NCBI RefSeq assembly: GCF_001428545.1
Contig: NZ_LMHZ01000007.1
Coordinates: 62,001 to 126,000, forward strand
Direction: 5' to 3'
DNA from: Noviherbaspirillum sp. Root189
Lineage (GTDB): Bacteria > Pseudomonadota > Gammaproteobacteria > Burkholderiales > Burkholderiaceae_D
DNA: 64,000 nucleotides
Part shown: positions 12,886-24,867 of the stretch, in pieces
Layout: every line of letters begins with the position of its first letter
Numbering within the stretch: the first letter of the stretch is position 1
Made by a program: the position numbers and the translations under genes
The notes under the pieces: model-generated
Database searches by the model: none
The model's input: only the letters and a program-made list of their open reading frames with translations
What the model was told of the DNA's origin: nothing

Positions 12886-13661
12886 TAGCAAACGCTCTGG
12901 CCGGGATCGGGCGCTGGGTGCGCGAATCGATCAGCAATGTCGGGTTTGCCGCGCGCTCGTTTTTTGCCGTCCTCGGCGCATCGGGTGGCGTGCTGCGCCG
13001 GCCGCGGCTGGTGACGGACCAGATTCACTTCATCGGCAATCATTCGCTGGTGATCATTGCCGTCTCCGGTCTTTTCGTCGGATTCGTGCTGGGCTTGCAG
13101 GGATACTACACGCTGACCCGCTACGGCTCGGAACAGGCGCTTGGATTACTGGTGGCGCTATCGCTGACGCGCGAGCTGGGGCCGGTTGTGACCGCGCTGT
13201 TGTTTGCCGGCCGCGCCGGCACATCGCTGACCGCCGAGATTGGCCTCATGAAGGCGGGCGAGCAGCTCTCGGCAATGGAGATGATGGCGGTGAATCCGCT
13301 GCAGCGGATAGTGGCACCACGCTTTTGGGCAGGTGTCATTGCAATGCCGATCCTGGCAGCCATTTTCAGCGCAGTCGGCGTGTTTGGCGGCTATATCGTC
13401 GGCGTGCAGTTGATCGGCGTGGATGAAGGTGCGTTCTGGTCGCAGATGCAGGGCGGCGTCGATGTCTGGAATGACATTGCGAACGGCGTCATCAAAAGCG
13501 TGGTTTTCGGATTTGCAGTAACGTTTGTAGCATTATTCCAGGGGTATGAAGCACAACCGACTCCTGAGGGTGTTGCCCGCGCGACAACCCGCACTGTCGT
13601 TATCGCCTCCCTGACGGTGCTGTGGCTGGACTTCCTGCTGACCGCCCTGATGTTCAATTGA
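12882..13661 (+). CDS. mlaE: Phospholipid transport permease MlaE
   Basis: 259 aa polytopic membrane protein of the MlaE/YrbE family: hydrophobic segments include HSLVIIAVSGLFVGFVLGLQ, the conserved REL GPVVTALLFAGRAG block, and the EQLSAMEMMAVNPLQRIVAPR loop. It is the membrane channel partner of MlaF. The start overlaps the mlaF stop; a GGGAGGAAAA ribosome-binding stretch lies just upstream. Length is standard. Confidence 0.96.
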   Translation: MIANALAGIGRWVRESISNVGFAARSFFAVLGASGGVLRRPRLVTDQIHFIGNHSLVIIAVSGLFVGFVLGLQGYYTLTRYGSEQALGLLVALSLTRELGPVVTALLFAGRAGTSLTAEIGLMKAGEQLSAMEMMAVNPLQRIVAPRFWAGVIAMPILAAIFSAVGVFGGYIVGVQLIGVDEGAFWSQMQGGVDVWNDIANGVIKSVVFGFAVTFVALFQGYEAQPTPEGVARATTRTVVIASLTVLWLDFLLTALMFN

Positions 13662-13770
13662 AGTAGCACAAGCCCGTCATCGGCATCCTGCATCACCGTA
13701 TCAGTTAAACAAATTTGCTCAAGTCGGGAACTGCCTCCCGGTTTCGGGACATAGAGTAAGAGTAAAGAGC

Positions 13771-14244
13771 ATGCAACGAAAATCATTGGACCTGTGGGTT
13801 GGACTGTTCGTCTTGTTAGGCGCGGCGGCGCTGGTATTCCTGGCTCTCAAGGCAGGCAATATGAGTTCGTTGTCGTTTGCGCCAACATACGCCGTGACGA
13901 CCAAATTCGACAACATTGGCGGACTCAAGCCGCGCGCACCGGTGAAAAGCGCTGGTGTGGTGGTGGGCCGCGTCGCGGATATCCGCTTTGACGACAAATC
14001 TTTTCAGGCGGTGGTGACACTCAATTTAGAAAGCGGATACAAATTCCCCAAGGACTCGTCGGCCAAAATTCTGACTTCGGGTTTGCTGGGCGAACAATAT
14101 ATAGGCCTTGAGCCGGGCGGCGATACCAATAATCTGGCCGCCGGCGACCGGATCAAGATGACTCAATCGGCTGTTGTGCTTGAAAACCTGATCAGTCAGT
14201 TTCTCTACAGCAAGGCAGCGGAAGGAAAGGACGGCGACAAGTAA
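13771..14244 (+). CDS. mlaD: Phospholipid-binding MCE protein MlaD
   Basis: 157 aa. One N-terminal membrane segment (residues ~7-26) anchors a single MCE domain (TKFDNIGGLKPRAPVKSAGV is its start, LTSGLLGEQYIGLEPGG its end). MlaD forms a hexameric periplasmic ring on MlaE and hands lipid to or from MlaC. The gene sits 109 bp after mlaE, and its TAA overlaps the mlaA ATG by one base. Confidence 0.95.
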   Translation: MQRKSLDLWVGLFVLLGAAALVFLALKAGNMSSLSFAPTYAVTTKFDNIGGLKPRAPVKSAGVVVGRVADIRFDDKSFQAVVTLNLESGYKFPKDSSAKILTSGLLGEQYIGLEPGGDTNNLAAGDRIKMTQSAVVLENLISQFLYSKAAEGKDGDK

Positions 14245-15143
14245 TGATGTCTGCCCTAAAACGTAAAGTCAGCGTACTCGCCGCAGCGGTGCTGCTCGCG
14301 GGTTGCGCTTCGACCAACAATCCCAAAGACCCGTTTGAATCATTCAATCGGGCGATGTTCACTTTTAACGACACGATTGACCAGGCAGCGGTCAAGCCGG
14401 CTGCGGAACTGTATAGCAATGTATTGCCGGAATTTGTGCAAATCGGCATCAACAATTTTTTCGGTAACCTTGGGGACGTCTGGACCGGCGTCAATAACTT
14501 CCTTCAAGGTAAAGTTGAGGATGGCTTTTCGGATGTGATGCGTGTGGCCGTCAATACCACCATGGGTTTCGGCGGGCTTCTGGATATCGGTAGCGAAGCA
14601 GGGCTAACCAAGCACAACGAAGATTTTGGTCAGACCCTGGGAAAGTGGGGCGTTGCTTCAGGTCCTTACCTCGTATTGCCGATTCTCGGTTCCTCGACAT
14701 TGCGTGATGCGGCCGTGCTTCCGCTCGACTTTGCAGGGGATCCGTGGCATTACAAACGTCCAGTGCATGTACGCAATATCGGTTCGTTCACCAATGCTAT
14801 CGACCTGCGGGCGACCGTGCTCGATGCCTCCAACCTGGTTGAGGAGGCTGCGCTGGACCGTTATGTATTTGTGCGTGACGCCTATAAGCAACGTCGCCAG
14901 AGCAAGGTATATGATGGCGAAGTTCCGGAGTCCAAATATGAGCATGATGTTGGCCCGACTGCCGAAGAGATGCCCACCGCAAGCCCCGATGTGAACTCGG
15001 CGGCATCGGAACCGGCACAAAAGCCGGTTGTCAAACTGGAACAAGATGTCAAGCTGGAAACAGCCCCAGCGGATATGGGAGCGACAGCATCTACGGCAGC
15101 GAAAGCGGCAGAAACCGCCTTGGTCACGGAGCCCAAACAATAA
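14244..15143 (+). CDS. mlaA: Outer-membrane lipoprotein MlaA (VacJ)
   Basis: 299 aa. It has a lipoprotein signal with lipobox LLAGC (Cys21), then the MlaA core: DPFESFNRAMFTFND, NNFFGNLGDVWTGVNNFLQG, MGFGGLLDIGSEAGL and the DFGQTLGKWGV block. It extracts mislocalised phospholipid from the outer leaflet and passes it to MlaC. The C-terminal ~70 residues are an A/P/E/K-rich low-complexity tail beyond the conserved domain. In E. coli mlaA lies apart from mlaFEDCB; here it is in the same operon. A second ATG follows directly at 14247. Confidence 0.95.
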   Translation: MMSALKRKVSVLAAAVLLAGCASTNNPKDPFESFNRAMFTFNDTIDQAAVKPAAELYSNVLPEFVQIGINNFFGNLGDVWTGVNNFLQGKVEDGFSDVMRVAVNTTMGFGGLLDIGSEAGLTKHNEDFGQTLGKWGVASGPYLVLPILGSSTLRDAAVLPLDFAGDPWHYKRPVHVRNIGSFTNAIDLRATVLDASNLVEEAALDRYVFVRDAYKQRRQSKVYDGEVPESKYEHDVGPTAEEMPTASPDVNSAASEPAQKPVVKLEQDVKLETAPADMGATASTAAKAAETALVTEPKQ

Positions 15144-15231
15144 ATGCGCTGCGGTAGACTAATTTCGATTGCCGCGCGTTTTCTTACTATGTGCCGCGAT
15201 TGCGGCGCTGTTTAAACTACTTCAGGATCGT

Positions 15232-15879
15232 ATGAAACTGCTTAAAAAGATATTTGCCATTGCAAGTCTGACGGTCGGCGCACTTGCGTTTGCACCGCTG
15301 GCCTCCGCTCAGGAAACACCTGACGCGCTGATCAAGCGCATCAGTCAGGAAGTGATCGACACGGCAAAAAGTGACAAGGACATCCAGAGCGGCAACCAGA
15401 AAAAAGTGCTCGAACTGGTCGAAGCCAAAATATTGCCCCATGTCGATTTTCAGCGCATGACTGCCTTGGCAGCGGGTCGTTTCTGGCGTGAAGCGTCGCC
15501 GGAACAGCAAAAACAGCTGACCAATGAATTCCGTTCCCTGTTGGTGTATACCTACTCTGGTGCGATTTCACAGGTTAAAGACCAGAAGATGGAATTCAAG
15601 CCTATGCGTGGCGATCCTTCTGACACTGACGTCGAAGTGCGGACCCAAGTCATTCAGCCGCGCGGCGGCGACCCTATCCAACTCAATTACCGTCTTGAAA
15701 AATCGTCGGGCGGCTGGAAAATCTATGATGTCAATGTGCTTGGCGCCTGGCTGGTGGAAACCTATAAGGGCAACTTTGCCGCTGAAATCAGCAAGGGCGG
15801 CATCGACGGCCTGATCAAGACTCTGGCCGACAAGAACAAGCGCCTGGCTGCCAGCGCAGCCAAGACAACCAAGTCCTGA
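15232..15879 (+). CDS. mlaC: Periplasmic phospholipid carrier MlaC
   Basis: 215 aa from ATG 15232; the open frame from 15169 would put extra residues in front of a complete signal peptide (KLLKKIFAIASLTVGALAFA, cleavage after ASA). The mature domain is the MlaC/Ttg2D family: DVQ-like HVDFQRMTALAAGRFWREAS, then FRSLLVYTYSGAISQ and the C-terminal VNVLGAWLVETYKGNFAAEI. It ferries lipid between MlaA and MlaD. Confidence 0.95.
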   Translation: MKLLKKIFAIASLTVGALAFAPLASAQETPDALIKRISQEVIDTAKSDKDIQSGNQKKVLELVEAKILPHVDFQRMTALAAGRFWREASPEQQKQLTNEFRSLLVYTYSGAISQVKDQKMEFKPMRGDPSDTDVEVRTQVIQPRGGDPIQLNYRLEKSSGGWKIYDVNVLGAWLVETYKGNFAAEISKGGIDGLIKTLADKNKRLAASAAKTTKS

Positions 15880-15890
15880 TCCTGATCTCT

Positions 15891-16190
15891 ATGTACCGGC
15901 CCGGATTAACTCTGACCGTCAATAATGCGCAAACCGTGCTCGAAGCCGGTTTGCGCGCGATCGCTGACGGCCAGTCGGTGATTGACCTTGGCGACCTGAA
16001 CGTTGTGGATTCGGCAGCGGTCGCCACGATGCTTTCCTGGCAACGCGCAGCCAGGCAAGCAGGCAAGCCGCTCGCTTTCAGTAACCTTCCATCGAACCTG
16101 CAAAGCCTGGTGGCGCTGTATGACGCCGACGACCTCCTTTCAGTCGTATCGACGACAACCGGCGAACGCAGCGACCTGCTGCATCATTGA
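15891..16190 (+). CDS. mlaB: STAS-domain protein MlaB
   Basis: 99 aa, a lone STAS domain: LTVNNAQTVLEAGLRAIADG, then VIDLGDLNVVDSAAVATMLS and LAFSNLPSNLQSLVALYDAD. MlaB binds MlaF in the cytoplasm and stabilises the ATPase. It follows mlaC by 11 nt and closes the mla cluster. Confidence 0.9.
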   Translation: MYRPGLTLTVNNAQTVLEAGLRAIADGQSVIDLGDLNVVDSAAVATMLSWQRAARQAGKPLAFSNLPSNLQSLVALYDADDLLSVVSTTTGERSDLLHH

Positions 16191-16314
16191 TCCCCTTCTG
16201 ACCCGGCCGTCTTCCGGCTTCCACTCCGGAAATCCAATATAATCAAGAGTTCCGCCAATGGTTTCGCCGCTCCGGCGTGCGAAACGGCTCCACTCCTGAA
16301 ATGACCAAGCCGCC

Positions 16315-17226
16315 ATGGCTGCTCTGCAAATCGTCAACGTCGAAAAACGCTACAAGTCGCTTCAGGCGCTTGGCGGCGTATCCCTATCCATCGAAGCCGG
16401 TGAGTTTTTCGGACTGCTCGGGCCCAATGGCGCCGGTAAAACCACACTGATTTCCATCATTGCCGGTCTGATCCGTGCGGATTCAGGCAACGTCACCATC
16501 CACGGACATGATGTGGTCAGCGACTATCGCGAAGCGCGCAAACGGCTCGGCGTGGTGCCACAGGAACTGGTGTTCGACCCTTTCTTTACCGTGCGTGAAA
16601 CTCTGCGCATGCAATCCGGCTATTTCGGCTTGAAAAAGAACGATGACTGGATCGACGAAGTCATGGCCAACCTCGACCTGACCAACAAGGCCGATACCAA
16701 CACCCGTGCCTTGTCCGGCGGCATGAAACGCCGTGTGCTGGTGGCCCAGGCGCTGGTCCATAAGCCACCGCTCATCGTGCTCGATGAACCGACCGCAGGT
16801 GTCGACGTCGAACTGCGCCAGACGCTGTGGAAGTTCATCTCGCGGCTGAACCGCGAAGGCCATACCATCGTGCTGACCACGCACTACCTCGAAGAAGCGC
16901 AGGCACTATGCAACCGTATTGCGATGCTCAAGTCTGGCAGGGTCGTGGCACTGGACTCGACCTCCGCGCTGATCCGCCGCATTTCGGGATCGCAGCTGAT
17001 CGTGCATCTGGCCAAAGGCGCCTTGCCGGACGAGCTCAAGCCACTGGTTTCGCATCCGGATGAGCTGATTTCCGGTCGCAAGTACACGCTGCGGGTCAAT
17101 GAATATACCGATGTCGAACCCATCCTCGCGAAGCTGCGCGAGTCCGGCGCCGTCATTGACGACATGCATCTGCAGCAGGCCGACCTGGAAGACGTGTTTA
17201 TCCAGATCATGGAAGGGGAAAAATAA
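16315..17226 (+). CDS. ABC-2 exporter ATP-binding subunit (YadG-like)
   Basis: 303 aa. Walker A GPNGAGKTT (36-44), signature LSGGMKRRVLVAQAL, Walker B LIVLDEPTAGVD, H-loop in LTTHYLEEA, and a C-terminal regulatory extension ending LQQADLEDVFIQIMEGEK as in NodI/CcmA/YadG-type ATPases. Size and the paired permease fit E. coli YadGH. The exported substrate is unknown. A TATAAT at 16238-16243 lies ~70 nt upstream, though no clear -35 accompanies it. The stop overlaps the permease start by one base. Confidence 0.9.
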   Translation: MAALQIVNVEKRYKSLQALGGVSLSIEAGEFFGLLGPNGAGKTTLISIIAGLIRADSGNVTIHGHDVVSDYREARKRLGVVPQELVFDPFFTVRETLRMQSGYFGLKKNDDWIDEVMANLDLTNKADTNTRALSGGMKRRVLVAQALVHKPPLIVLDEPTAGVDVELRQTLWKFISRLNREGHTIVLTTHYLEEAQALCNRIAMLKSGRVVALDSTSALIRRISGSQLIVHLAKGALPDELKPLVSHPDELISGRKYTLRVNEYTDVEPILAKLRESGAVIDDMHLQQADLEDVFIQIMEGEK

Positions 17227-17981
17227 TGACCGGCTTCCAGACCCTGTTCTATAAGGAGGTGCTGCGCTTCTGGAAAGTCGCGACGCAAACGATCACGGCC
17301 CCCATCCTGACCGCCATGCTGTACCTGCTGATCTTTGGCCATGTGCTGGAAGACCATGTGCAGGTCTACCCGAACGTTCGCTATACCGCTTTTCTGGTGC
17401 CTGGCCTGGTGATGATGAGTGTGCTGCAGAACTCCTTTGCCAACAGCTCATCCTCGCTGATCCAGTCCAAGATCACCGGCAACCTGGTATTTGTCCTGTT
17501 GCCGCCGCTATCGCATTGGGACTTGTTCGCTGCCTATGTATTGGCCGCCGTGGTGCGCGGGCTGGCTGTCGGCCTCGGGGTCTTCCTGGTGACCGCATGG
17601 TTCACCGAACTCAGCTTTTTCGCGCCGTGGTGGATTGCTATTTTTGCCTTGCTTGGCGCCGGAATCCTTGGCACCATGGGCCTGATTGCCGGTATCTGGG
17701 CGGAAAAGTTCGACCAGTTGGCGGCATTCCAAAATTTCCTGATCATGCCGGCAACCTTCCTGTCCGGCGTGTTTTATTCGATCCACTCATTGCCGCCGTT
17801 CTGGCAGACGGTATCGCACTTCAACCCGTTTTTTTATATGATTGACGGATTCCGCTACGGTTTCTTTGGTCAGTCCGACATCAATCCGCTGACCAGCTTC
17901 TTAATTGTCGGCGTGTTTTTCATCATGCTGGCCGGGTTTGCCATCCGCATGCTGAGTAACGGATACAAGCTGCGCCACTGA
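17226..17981 (+). CDS. ABC-2 type permease (YadH-like)
   Basis: 251 aa integral membrane protein of the ABC-2 family with about six hydrophobic segments; FYKEVLRFWKVATQTITAPI at the N-terminus and GVFYSIHSLPPFWQTVSHFN near the end are typical of the NodJ/YadH group. It is translationally coupled (TAATG) to the preceding ATPase. The pair sits between mla and ibaG-murA, so an envelope lipid or glycan substrate is plausible, but that is inferred from position only. Confidence 0.9.
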   Translation: MTGFQTLFYKEVLRFWKVATQTITAPILTAMLYLLIFGHVLEDHVQVYPNVRYTAFLVPGLVMMSVLQNSFANSSSSLIQSKITGNLVFVLLPPLSHWDLFAAYVLAAVVRGLAVGLGVFLVTAWFTELSFFAPWWIAIFALLGAGILGTMGLIAGIWAEKFDQLAAFQNFLIMPATFLSGVFYSIHSLPPFWQTVSHFNPFFYMIDGFRYGFFGQSDINPLTSFLIVGVFFIMLAGFAIRMLSNGYKLRH

Positions 17982-18105
17982 TCCGGAACAGAAACATCGA
18001 CGCCACCCCGAAGTCATCGAGGCGGCACACGCCGCCATGCTAATGCTGCTAATGCGATTGCAACTGCGATTACGCTATTACGACCGTCAAGGTCAACAAA
18101 GGTAA

Positions 18106-19596
<1,491 letters not shown>

Positions 19597-20247
19597 ATGA
19601 GTCGGCAACTGACCCTGGCGTTATCCAAAGGCCGCATCTTCGAAGAAACCCTGCCGCTGCTGAAGGCGGCCGGCATTATCGTGACCGAGGATCCGGAAAA
19701 GTCGCGCAAGCTGATCCTGCCGACCAACGATCCGGATGTGCGCGTCATCATCGTGCGCGCCTCCGACGTGCCGACCTATGTGCAATACGGCGCCGCCGAC
19801 TTCGGCGTGGCCGGCAAGGATGTGCTGCTCGAGCATGGCGGCGAGGGTCTGTATCAGCCGATCGATCTCAACATCGCGAAGTGCCGGTTGTCGGTTGCGG
19901 TGCCCGCCGGCTTCGATTACGCGAGCGCGGTGCGCCAGGGTGCGCGCCTGCGTGTCGTCACCAAGTACGTAAATTGCGCACGTGAACACTTTGCGGCCAA
20001 GGGCGTCCACGTCGACCTGATTAAACTGTACGGCTCGATGGAGCTCGGCCCGCTCGTCGGCCTGTCCGATGCGATTGTCGACCTTGTCAGTACCGGCAGC
20101 ACGCTGCGCGCCAATAATCTGGTGGAAGTCGAACACATCATGGAAATCTCGTCGCGCCTGGTGGTGAACCAGGCTGCACTCAAACTCAAACGCGAGCGCC
20201 TGCAACCCATTCTCGAAGCATTCGACGCAGCATCGAAAGCAGTGTAA
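19597..20247 (+). CDS. hisG: ATP phosphoribosyltransferase, short form
   Basis: 216 aa. First histidine-pathway enzyme: [18 protein letters not shown] at the start, [18 protein letters not shown] and the PRPP-binding [14 protein letters not shown]. The length marks the short HisG-S form, which lacks the C-terminal regulatory domain and needs HisZ; hisZ is not in this window, so it should be elsewhere. It starts directly after murA. Confidence 0.97.
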   Translation: MSRQLTLALSKGRIFEETLPLLKAAGIIVTEDPEKSRKLILPTNDPDVRVIIVRASDVPTYVQYGAADFGVAGKDVLLEHGGEGLYQPIDLNIAKCRLSVAVPAGFDYASAVRQGARLRVVTKYVNCAREHFAAKGVHVDLIKLYGSMELGPLVGLSDAIVDLVSTGSTLRANNLVEVEHIMEISSRLVVNQAALKLKRERLQPILEAFDAASKAV

Positions 20248-20252
20248 CCATC

Positions 20253-21566
20253 ATGACCATCCAGATTCGCAAACTCGATTCCACCGCACCGGATTTCAAG
20301 TCGACGCTGTCGGCGGTGCTTGCCTTTGAAGCCAGCGAAGACGAAGCAATCGACCGCGCCGCCGCGCAGATTCTGGCCGACGTCAAGGCACGCGGCGATG
20401 CTGCCGTGCTGGAGTACACCAACCGTTTCGACAAGCTGGAAGCGCGCACCGTCAACAGCCTGGAAATCGGCAAGGATGCGCTACGCGCCGCGCTCAACAG
20501 CCTCGAACCGCAACGTCGTGCAGCATTGCAGACCGCTGCCGACCGCGTGCGCGATTATCACGAGCGGCAAAAGAAAGAGACCGGAAGCGACGGTTTCATC
20601 TACACCGAAGCCGATGGTACGGTGCTGGGACAAAAGGTGACGCCGCTCGATCGCGTCGGCATTTACGTCCCGGGCGGCAAGGCGGCCTATCCGTCTTCCG
20701 TGCTGATGAATGCGATTCCGGCCAAGGTCGCCGGCGTGCAGGAAGTCATCATGGTGGTGCCGACGCCCAATGGGATACAGAATGAACTGGTGCTGGCCGC
20801 CGCTGCCATTGCCGGCGTCGATCGCGTCTTCACCATTGGCGGTGCCCAGGCAGTCGGCGCGCTGGCCTATGGCACCGCGACGATTCCCCAAGTCGACAAG
20901 ATCGTGGGGCCGGGCAATGCCTATGTCGCCGCTGCCAAGCGCCGTGTATTCGGGACCGTCGGCATCGACATGATTGCCGGACCATCTGAAATTCTGGTCA
21001 TTTGCGATGGCAGCACCGATCCGGACTGGGTAGCGATGGACCTGTTCTCGCAAGCCGAACATGATGAACTCGCGCAGTCCATCCTGCTGTGCCCGGACGC
21101 GGACTACATCGCCAAAGTCGAAGCCAGCATCAACAGGCTGCTCGGCGCGATGCCGCGCAAGGAAGTGATCCGCACCTCGCTGACCAATCGCGGCGCGCTG
21201 GTCAAGGTGCGCGATATGGACGAAGCCTGCGAGATCGCCAACCTGATCGCCGCCGAACACCTCGAGATTTCCGCCGAGAATCCGCAGCAATGGGCGGACA
21301 AGGTGCGTCATGCCGGCGCCATGTTCCTGGGCCGTTTCTCATCCGAGTCGCTCGGCGACTACTGCGCCGGACCGAATCACGTTCTGCCGACTTCCCGCAC
21401 CGCGCGTTTCTCGTCGCCGCTCGGTGTTTATGACTTCCAGAAGCGTTCCAGCATCATCCATGTCAGTGAAGCTGGTGCGCAGACACTGGGCAAGGTCGCG
21501 GCGGAACTCGCTTATGGCGAAGGACTGCAGGCGCACGCCGCTTCGGCAGAGTTCCGCCTCAAATGA
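20253..21566 (+). CDS. hisD: Histidinol dehydrogenase
   Basis: 437 aa. Converts histidinol to histidine with two NAD+. Landmarks: [59 protein letters not shown], zinc-site residues in DLFSQAEHD, and [20 protein letters not shown]. It follows hisG by 5 nt. The stop precedes the methyltransferase GTG by 43 nt. Confidence 0.98.
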   Translation: MTIQIRKLDSTAPDFKSTLSAVLAFEASEDEAIDRAAAQILADVKARGDAAVLEYTNRFDKLEARTVNSLEIGKDALRAALNSLEPQRRAALQTAADRVRDYHERQKKETGSDGFIYTEADGTVLGQKVTPLDRVGIYVPGGKAAYPSSVLMNAIPAKVAGVQEVIMVVPTPNGIQNELVLAAAAIAGVDRVFTIGGAQAVGALAYGTATIPQVDKIVGPGNAYVAAAKRRVFGTVGIDMIAGPSEILVICDGSTDPDWVAMDLFSQAEHDELAQSILLCPDADYIAKVEASINRLLGAMPRKEVIRTSLTNRGALVKVRDMDEACEIANLIAAEHLEISAENPQQWADKVRHAGAMFLGRFSSESLGDYCAGPNHVLPTSRTARFSSPLGVYDFQKRSSIIHVSEAGAQTLGKVAAELAYGEGLQAHAASAEFRLK

Positions 21567-21609
21567 TCACCACTCGATCCAGTGCCACGCGCCTGCGGAA
21601 GGCTACCAG

Positions 21610-22386
21610 GTGACGCTCTGGCTTGATCGCGTGTTTTGCGAGGATGCGCTGGCCGGCTTGGCGCGTATCCCCGATGCCAGCGTCGATCTGCTGATCGCCG
21701 ATCCGCCGTATGGCCTCGGCAAGGACTATGGCAACGATTCCGACAAGCTCGATGCCGAAGCCTATCTGCACTGGACCGAGCAATGGGTGGATGCGGCATT
21801 GCCCAAGCTCAAACCCAACGGCAGCTTTTACATTTTTTTGACCTGGCGCTATTCGCCGGAAATCTTTGTAATGCTGAAAAAGCGCATGACAATGATTAAT
21901 GAAATCATCTGGGATCGCCGCGTGCCGTCGATGGGAGGCAGTACCCGCCGCTATTCTTCAGTGCACGATACGGTCGGTTTCTTCGCCAAGGCGAAGGATT
22001 ACTATTTTGACCTGGACGCGGTACGCATTCCCTATGATGCCGAAACCAAGAAGGCGCGCTCGCGTTCCATCTTCGTCGGCGCCAAATGGCTGGAATTGGG
22101 CTATAACCCCAAGGATGTGTGGAGTGTGTCGCGCCTGCACCGCGAGCATCGCGAGCGCGCCGATCATCCGACGCAAAAGCCGCTGGAAATCGTCGAACGC
22201 ATGCTCAAGGCATCGTGTCCGCCGGGGGGCGTGGTGCTCGATCCCTTCATGGGCAGCGGCACGACGGCGGTAGCCGCCAAACGTTGCGGCCGCCGTTTCA
22301 TTGGCTTCGAACTGAATCCCGAGTATTGTGAATTGATTGAAAACCGCCTCGCCGAGCTGGATAAGCCCGAGCCCGAGGCCGCCTGA
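21610..22386 (+). CDS. Orphan site-specific DNA methyltransferase (beta class, DPPY)
   Basis: 258 aa from GTG 21610, chosen because CGGAAGG (21596-21602) lies 7 nt upstream; the frame runs back into hisD but that part is a shadow. Motif IV DPPY is at 31-34 and the AdoMet-binding DPFMGSGTT at 211-219, an order (IV first, I last) that defines beta-class amino-MTases such as CcrM; DPPY suggests N6-adenine. HPTQKP is also typical. No restriction endonuclease gene is adjacent. Set within the his operon in the same orientation, it should be co-expressed with histidine genes. Target sequence unknown. Confidence 0.9.
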   Translation: MTLWLDRVFCEDALAGLARIPDASVDLLIADPPYGLGKDYGNDSDKLDAEAYLHWTEQWVDAALPKLKPNGSFYIFLTWRYSPEIFVMLKKRMTMINEIIWDRRVPSMGGSTRRYSSVHDTVGFFAKAKDYYFDLDAVRIPYDAETKKARSRSIFVGAKWLELGYNPKDVWSVSRLHREHRERADHPTQKPLEIVERMLKASCPPGGVVLDPFMGSGTTAVAAKRCGRRFIGFELNPEYCELIENRLAELDKPEPEAA

Positions 22387-22390
22387 GAAC

Positions 22391-23485
22391 ATGACCATGT
22401 CCCTGATCGACAATATCATCCGCCCCGACGTCCGCGCGCTTGCCGCTTACCATGTGCCCGACGCGACCGGCTTCGTCAAGCTCGACGCAATGGAAAATCC
22501 GTACACCTTGCCCGAGGATCTGCGCGCCGAACTCGGCCAGCGGCTCGCCGAGGTGGCGATGAACCGCTATCCGGTGCCTTCCTACGCAGCGCTCAAGAAA
22601 ATGATCTGCGCCCAGCTGGGCGTGCCAGCCGGATATGACGTCGTGCTTGGCAACGGCTCAGATGAACTGATTGCGTTGCTGTCCGTCGCCTGCGCCAAGC
22701 CCGGTGCCAAGGTTCTCGCGCCTACGCCCGGCTTTGTGATGTATGCGATGTCGGCCAAATTCGCTGGTCTGGAGTTTGTCGGCGTGCCGCTGCGAGCCGA
22801 CCTGTCGCTCGACAAGGCAGCCATGCTCGATGCCATTGCGCAACACAAGCCGGCAATCACCTATCTTGCCTATCCCAACAATCCGACCGGCAATTTGTTT
22901 GATGCCGACGACATGGTCGCGATCCTGCGCGCTGTCGGTGACACCGGCCTGGTGGTGGTCGATGAAGCTTATCAGCCGTTCGCGCAGGTCAGTTTCATGT
23001 CACGCCTGCCGGAATTTGCTAATCTGGTGGTCATGCGCACCGTCTCCAAGCTCGGACTGGCCGGTATTCGCCTCGGTTACATGTCTGCAAGCGAGGACTT
23101 GCTGACAGAATTCGACAAGGTGCGTCCGCCTTACAACATCAATGTACTGACGCAGGCGGCTGCCGAATTTGTGCTGGAGCGCGTCGATGTGCTGGACGCG
23201 CAGGCAGCATCCCTGCGCGAAGAACGGACACGCCTGGCAACGGCACTGGGCGCATTGTCGGGGGTAGAAGTTTTCCCGTCAGCAGCGAATTTCCTGCTGG
23301 TGCGTATCAAAACAGAAAAGATTCATGCCAACGATGTGTTTTCCGCATTGTTAGACCGGAAGGTTTTGGTCAAAAATGTCGGTAAAATGCATCCATTGCT
23401 GGAAAACTGCTTGCGGATCACCGTCAGCACGCCGGAAGAGAACCAGCTATTACTCGATGCCATGACGGCATCGCTCGCTCCATAA
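22391..23485 (+). CDS. hisC: Histidinol-phosphate aminotransferase
   Basis: 364 aa from ATG 22391 (a second ATG at 22397 is equally possible); the upstream part of the open frame overlaps the methyltransferase and is not used. PLP-dependent class I/II aminotransferase: [42 protein letters not shown], and the lysine-containing [16 protein letters not shown]. Catalyses imidazole-acetol phosphate to histidinol phosphate. It begins 4 nt after the methyltransferase stop. Confidence 0.96.
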   Translation: MTMSLIDNIIRPDVRALAAYHVPDATGFVKLDAMENPYTLPEDLRAELGQRLAEVAMNRYPVPSYAALKKMICAQLGVPAGYDVVLGNGSDELIALLSVACAKPGAKVLAPTPGFVMYAMSAKFAGLEFVGVPLRADLSLDKAAMLDAIAQHKPAITYLAYPNNPTGNLFDADDMVAILRAVGDTGLVVVDEAYQPFAQVSFMSRLPEFANLVVMRTVSKLGLAGIRLGYMSASEDLLTEFDKVRPPYNINVLTQAAAEFVLERVDVLDAQAASLREERTRLATALGALSGVEVFPSAANFLLVRIKTEKIHANDVFSALLDRKVLVKNVGKMHPLLENCLRITVSTPEENQLLLDAMTASLAP

Positions 23486-23517
23486 ACTTTCGTACGCACA
23501 CGAGTACCACACAGAAC

Positions 23518-24114
23518 ATGTCCACGCCCCGCGTTGCAGAGGTCACCCGCAATACCAACGAGACGCAAATCCGCGTCGCAATCAACATTGATGGCACCGG
23601 CCAGCAAAAGCTGAACACCGGTGTGCCTTTCCTCGACCATATGCTCGACCAGATCGCCCGTCATGGCCTGATCGACCTCGATATCGAAGCGAAGGGCGAT
23701 CTGCACATCGACGCCCACCATACCGTGGAAGACGTCGGCATCACGCTCGGCCAAGCCTTTGCCAAGGCAGTCGGCGACAAGAAGGGCATCCGCCGCTATG
23801 GTCATGCCTATGTGCCGCTGGATGAAGCGCTGTCCCGTGTGGTCATTGATTTTTCCGGACGTCCCGGCATTGAATTCAATGTGCCGTTCACCCGCGCGAT
23901 GATCGGCGGCTTTGATGTCGACTTGACCCATGAATTCTTTCAGGGCTTCGTCAACCATGCGCTGGTTACCTTGCACATTGATAACCTGCGTGGTGTGAAC
24001 GCTCACCATCAGTGCGAAACCGTATTCAAGGCATTTGGCCGCGCATTGCGCATGGCCATCGAACTGGACCCGCGTGCAGCGGGAACGATTCCCTCGACCA
24101 AGGGCAGCCTGTAA
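23518..24114 (+). CDS. hisB: Imidazoleglycerol-phosphate dehydratase
   Basis: 198 aa, monofunctional dehydratase. It shows the two pseudo-repeats with manganese-binding histidines: [16 protein letters not shown] with [11 protein letters not shown], and [12 protein letters not shown] with [17 protein letters not shown]. The E. coli fusion with histidinol-phosphatase is absent, so that phosphatase must be encoded elsewhere. Confidence 0.98.
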   Translation: MSTPRVAEVTRNTNETQIRVAINIDGTGQQKLNTGVPFLDHMLDQIARHGLIDLDIEAKGDLHIDAHHTVEDVGITLGQAFAKAVGDKKGIRRYGHAYVPLDEALSRVVIDFSGRPGIEFNVPFTRAMIGGFDVDLTHEFFQGFVNHALVTLHIDNLRGVNAHHQCETVFKAFGRALRMAIELDPRAAGTIPSTKGSL

Positions 24115-24153
24115 CAATGCCATGCGTCGACTGACTCGACTGACATTTCCATC

Positions 24154-24792
24154 ATGAACAAGATAGTTGTAGTGGATTACGGCATGGGCAACCTGCGCTC
24201 GGTAGCACAGGCGCTGCGTCATGTCGCACCCGAAGCCGATGTCCGGATTTCAGGCGAACTTGCCGACATCCGGGCTGCCGATCGCCTCGTGCTGCCGGGA
24301 CAGGGCGCGATGCCCGATTGCATGCGCTGCCTGCGCGAGTCGGGTCTGCAGGAAGCGGTCATCGAATCGACACGCAGCAAACCGCTGCTCGGCGTCTGCG
24401 TCGGTGAGCAGTTGCTGTTCGACCTGAGCGAAGAAGGCAACACGCCGGGCATCGGACTGATTCCCGGCAAGGTGGTACGCTTCAGGCTCGATGGCCAGCT
24501 GCAGGAAGACGGCTCGCGCTTCAAGGTGCCGCAGATGGGCTGGAACCGGGTCAGGCAGTCGATGTCCCATCCGCTGTGGAATGGTATTACTGACAACAGT
24601 TACTTCTATTTCGTGCACAGTTATTACGCGGTGCCGGACAATCCCGCACATACCGCGGGCGAAACGATCTACGGCGCCCCGTTTACTTGCGCGGTAGCCA
24701 AAGATAATATTTTTGCGACACAGTTCCACCCGGAGAAAAGCGCGGCCTCCGGTTTGCAGCTGTACAAGAATTTCGTGCACTGGAATCCGTGA
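24154..24792 (+). CDS. hisH: Imidazole glycerol phosphate synthase glutaminase subunit
   Basis: 212 aa class I glutamine amidotransferase. Catalytic Cys82 is in [13 protein letters not shown], and the His-Glu dyad is in QFHPEKSA. It supplies ammonia to HisF. N-terminal [12 protein letters not shown] is typical. It is separated from hisA by 75 nt. Confidence 0.98.
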   Translation: MNKIVVVDYGMGNLRSVAQALRHVAPEADVRISGELADIRAADRLVLPGQGAMPDCMRCLRESGLQEAVIESTRSKPLLGVCVGEQLLFDLSEEGNTPGIGLIPGKVVRFRLDGQLQEDGSRFKVPQMGWNRVRQSMSHPLWNGITDNSYFYFVHSYYAVPDNPAHTAGETIYGAPFTCAVAKDNIFATQFHPEKSAASGLQLYKNFVHWNP

Positions 24793-24867
24793 TTCCCGTG
24801 AGAAGTTGTCGTTCGCTGTTTGCGTTGCAGGAAACCCCATTAACCTCACTCCACCACTAATGTAGCC

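Noticed and set aside
21310-21609. N-terminal extension of the DNA methyltransferase into hisD
   Set aside because: It would overlap hisD by 257 nt and shows no family similarity; the GTG at 21610 has a good RBS and begins at the expected domain edge.
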